In this document: positions 5,857 through 7,093 of the stretch, piece after piece
How the letters are laid out: each line of letters opens with the position of its first letter
Numbering within the stretch: position 1 is the stretch's first letter
Assembly (NCBI GenBank): GCA_937925775.1
Contig: CALAMM010000206.1
Location: 1 to 7,093, forward strand
Direction of reading: 5' to 3'
Length of the DNA stretch: 7,093 nucleotides
Source: an uncultured Fimbriimonadales bacterium
Lineage (GTDB): Bacteria > Armatimonadota > Fimbriimonadia > Fimbriimonadales > GBS-DC
Notes under the pieces: generated by a model
What the model was told of the DNA's origin: nothing
The model's database searches: none
The model's input: only the letters and a program-made list of their open reading frames with translations
Translations under genes and position numbers: made by a program

Positions 5857-6333
5857 ATGGCAGGCAAGGCGAAGAAGTCGGAGGCAGGTGGTGACGCGGG
5901 CGGCAAGGGCAAAAGCCCGATGCTGATGATGGTGGTGGTGCTTATCGCAGGGCTGGCAGGCGGACTGCTCGCGGGCAAGAATTTCCTCGCGCCCAAAGCG
6001 CCGCCACCGCCGAAACCACCCACGGTCGGTAAAACGCTCGACCTCGGCGAGTTCATCGTCAATCTCGGCGATGAGAGCTATCTCAAAGCAGGCGTCGCGC
6101 TCGGACTCAAGGAAGGCATCGACCCCAAAAAGTTGGAAGAGGAGATTGCCCCCCTGCGCGACGCGGCGTTGATGGCGTTCTCTGGCAAAACGCGCTCGGA
6201 ACTCAACTCACTGGAGGGCAAGCACAAAGTCAAAGAGGAGATCCGCGAGCGCGTGAACGAGGTGCTGGAACACAAAACGCACGAGAAAGAGAGCGTGCTG
6301 GAGGTGTACTTCACCGCGTTCACCACGCAGTAG
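5857..6333 (+). CDS. fliL: Flagellar basal body-associated protein FliL
   Basis: A 158-residue, single-pass inner-membrane protein that in known flagella sits around the MotA/B stator and supports torque or swarming. The layout matches the family: a short Lys/Gly-rich cytoplasmic tail (1-20), one membrane helix (about 22-42), a Pro-rich linker (APPPPKPP, 48-55) and a periplasmic FliL domain. Family hallmarks are LDLGEFIVNLGDESYLK (61-77), the APLRDAALMAFSGKTRSEL stretch (98-116), EGKHKVKEEIRERVNEVL (120-137) and the closing VYFTAFTTQ (150-158). The ATG at 5857 follows a modest GGGGA (5846-5850). In many genomes fliL lies next to fliM, fliN or motA/B. Here its neighbours are a divergent aldehyde dehydrogenase gene and a convergent transporter-like gene, so it is transcribed alone within this window. 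Confidence 0.88.
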   Translation: MAGKAKKSEAGGDAGGKGKSPMLMMVVVLIAGLAGGLLAGKNFLAPKAPPPPKPPTVGKTLDLGEFIVNLGDESYLKAGVALGLKEGIDPKKLEEEIAPLRDAALMAFSGKTRSELNSLEGKHKVKEEIRERVNEVLEHKTHEKESVLEVYFTAFTTQ

Positions 6334-6346
6334 CGGCGCAGGCTAC
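6330..6346. terminator. Small hairpin spanning both stop codons of converging genes
   Basis: GTAGC (6330-6334) pairs with GCTAC (6342-6346) across GGCGCAG. The left arm contains the TAG stop of fliL and the right arm the TAG stop of the opposite-strand membrane protein gene. The stem is only five pairs and has no U-tract, so a terminator role is weak; the symmetry could be a by-product of two converging TAG stops. The gap between the genes is nine bases. Confidence 0.2.
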
Positions 6347-7093
6347 GCCCGAAGCCGTTTCAGCAGGTAGCCTACCTCGAAAAGTGCAGCCGCCTGAAAC
6401 GCGACGATGCCCACCAGCAGGGACGCCCCTGCCGTCGCGCTGCCCAGCGCACGCGCCAGACCCACACCCGCAACTAACCCCAGCGCGTTGACCGCCAAGT
6501 TGAGCGCCATTCCCCGATACACCACGGCAGTCCGCTGCGCGTAAATGAGCTTGCCGCGCAGGTAGGAGCCGTACGCCGCCAGCGCGGGCAGAAAAAGACA
6601 CAGCTGCAACCCGAACTGGACGGGCACCGCCAACTCGCTTCGGAGCGCAAGCAGGCGTTCCGTGAAATGCGTCGCCAGTGGCGTGAAGGCGAGCAGTCCC
6701 AGCGCGAGCGTTGTGCCGAGCGCGACCTTGTGCGTGAAGCGCAGGAGTTCGCGTGGAGGCGTCCCCTGCTGCAGCGTCGCCACGCTCGCCTCCTGCAGGG
6801 CGAAGCCCCAGCTACGCAACGCGAGCAGCGAGCCGAACACCACCTGCCACGCGGCAATCGCAAGCTCGGGCTGGGGAAGCCGCGCCAACGCCGCCGCCGT
6901 GAGCGGATGCACCAGCAGCGTCAGCAGCGTCGTGCCCGCCAGCGGCAGGTGGAACTTCCAGATGGCGCGCTGCGACAAGGGCGCGCCCGACTCATAACGA
7001 CCCAGCACCCGCTCCCGCAATATCGGCAGCGCGAACAGCGTCGCCGCGACCGCCTCCACAATCACCCCTGCCATCACCATGCACGCGCCCGCC
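6343..7093 (-). CDS. Polytopic membrane protein, MOP-superfamily (MATE/MurJ/ANK-like) C-terminal part, partial
   Basis: The reading frame is open to the window edge with no stop upstream of the in-frame ATG at 7080, and that Met sits inside a hydrophobic stretch, so the true start lies beyond the window. The visible 249 or so residues contain about seven hydrophobic helices. Counting from the Met at 7080 these are near 1-20, 45-65, 74-95, 115-133, 152-172, 190-211 and 218-240. A polar loop (LRERVLGRYESGAPLSQRAI) separates the first helix from a block opening KFHLPLAGTTLLTLLVHPLTAA. That looks like the start of the second six-helix half of a MATE, polysaccharide flippase or ANK-type carrier. 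The ANK resemblance (LPL near the start of the helix, followed by a buried Leu/Pro-rich segment) is from memory and modest. The substrate is unknown. It could serve surface-polymer export, but nothing here proves that. Confidence 0.5.
   Translation of the reverse strand, partial: AGACMVMAGVIVEAVAATLFALPILRERVLGRYESGAPLSQRAIWKFHLPLAGTTLLTLLVHPLTAAALARLPQPELAIAAWQVVFGSLLALRSWGFALQEASVATLQQGTPPRELLRFTHKVALGTTLALGLLAFTPLATHFTERLLALRSELAVPVQFGLQLCLFLPALAAYGSYLRGKLIYAQRTAVVYRGMALNLAVNALGLVAGVGLARALGSATAGASLLVGIVAFQAAALFEVGYLLKRLRA

Noticed and set aside
6320..6601. Second minus-strand frame under the membrane protein gene
   Set aside because: Gly/Ala/Arg-rich with no hydrophobic helices, while the overlapping frame gives regularly spaced membrane segments.

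Overview
The window looks like a moderately GC-rich bacterial chromosome segment. It carries six protein genes and a handful of short palindromic repeats. There are no RNA genes, CRISPR arrays, integrases or transposases that I can see. A MASE1 sensor kinase, a FliL flagellar protein and a non-hydrolysing UDP-GlcNAc 2-epimerase point to a motile, polysaccharide-making bacterium. Armatimonadota or a similar deep-branching phylum is my guess from overall impression only; the sequence does not settle taxonomy.

Positions 1-218 hold no gene. They contain a perfect 10-bp hairpin (23-45), a set of CTCCG/CGGAG half-sites (81-104), an extended -10 promoter (107-115) and a leader ending in a strong AGGAGG. 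Three plus-strand genes follow with gaps of 39 and 20 bases and probably form one transcription unit. They are a GNAT-family acetyltransferase with a TTG start (219-920), UDP-GlcNAc 2-epimerase wecB/mnaA (960-2090) and a MASE1-PAS-histidine kinase (2111-4174). The epimerase supplies UDP-ManNAc for surface polysaccharide. The kinase may sense an unknown signal and act through a response regulator encoded elsewhere.

The kinase gene converges with a minus-strand aldehyde dehydrogenase gene (4258-5760). The junction carries two copies of a 26-nt palindrome with different loops, the first inside the kinase's 3' coding end, followed by a nested hairpin. The aldehyde dehydrogenase is divergent from fliL (5857-6333), a flagellar motor/stator-associated membrane protein that stands alone here. 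fliL converges after 9 bases with a minus-strand polytopic membrane protein (6343 to the window edge). That protein resembles the C-terminal half of a MATE/MurJ/ANK-like (MOP superfamily) transporter.

The gene content is mostly ordinary. The best leads are the palindromic repeats that form gene tails, the CTCCG operator-like array upstream of the first promoter, the odd acetyl-CoA loop of the GNAT protein, the unusual C-terminal loop of the aldehyde dehydrogenase and the isolated fliL.
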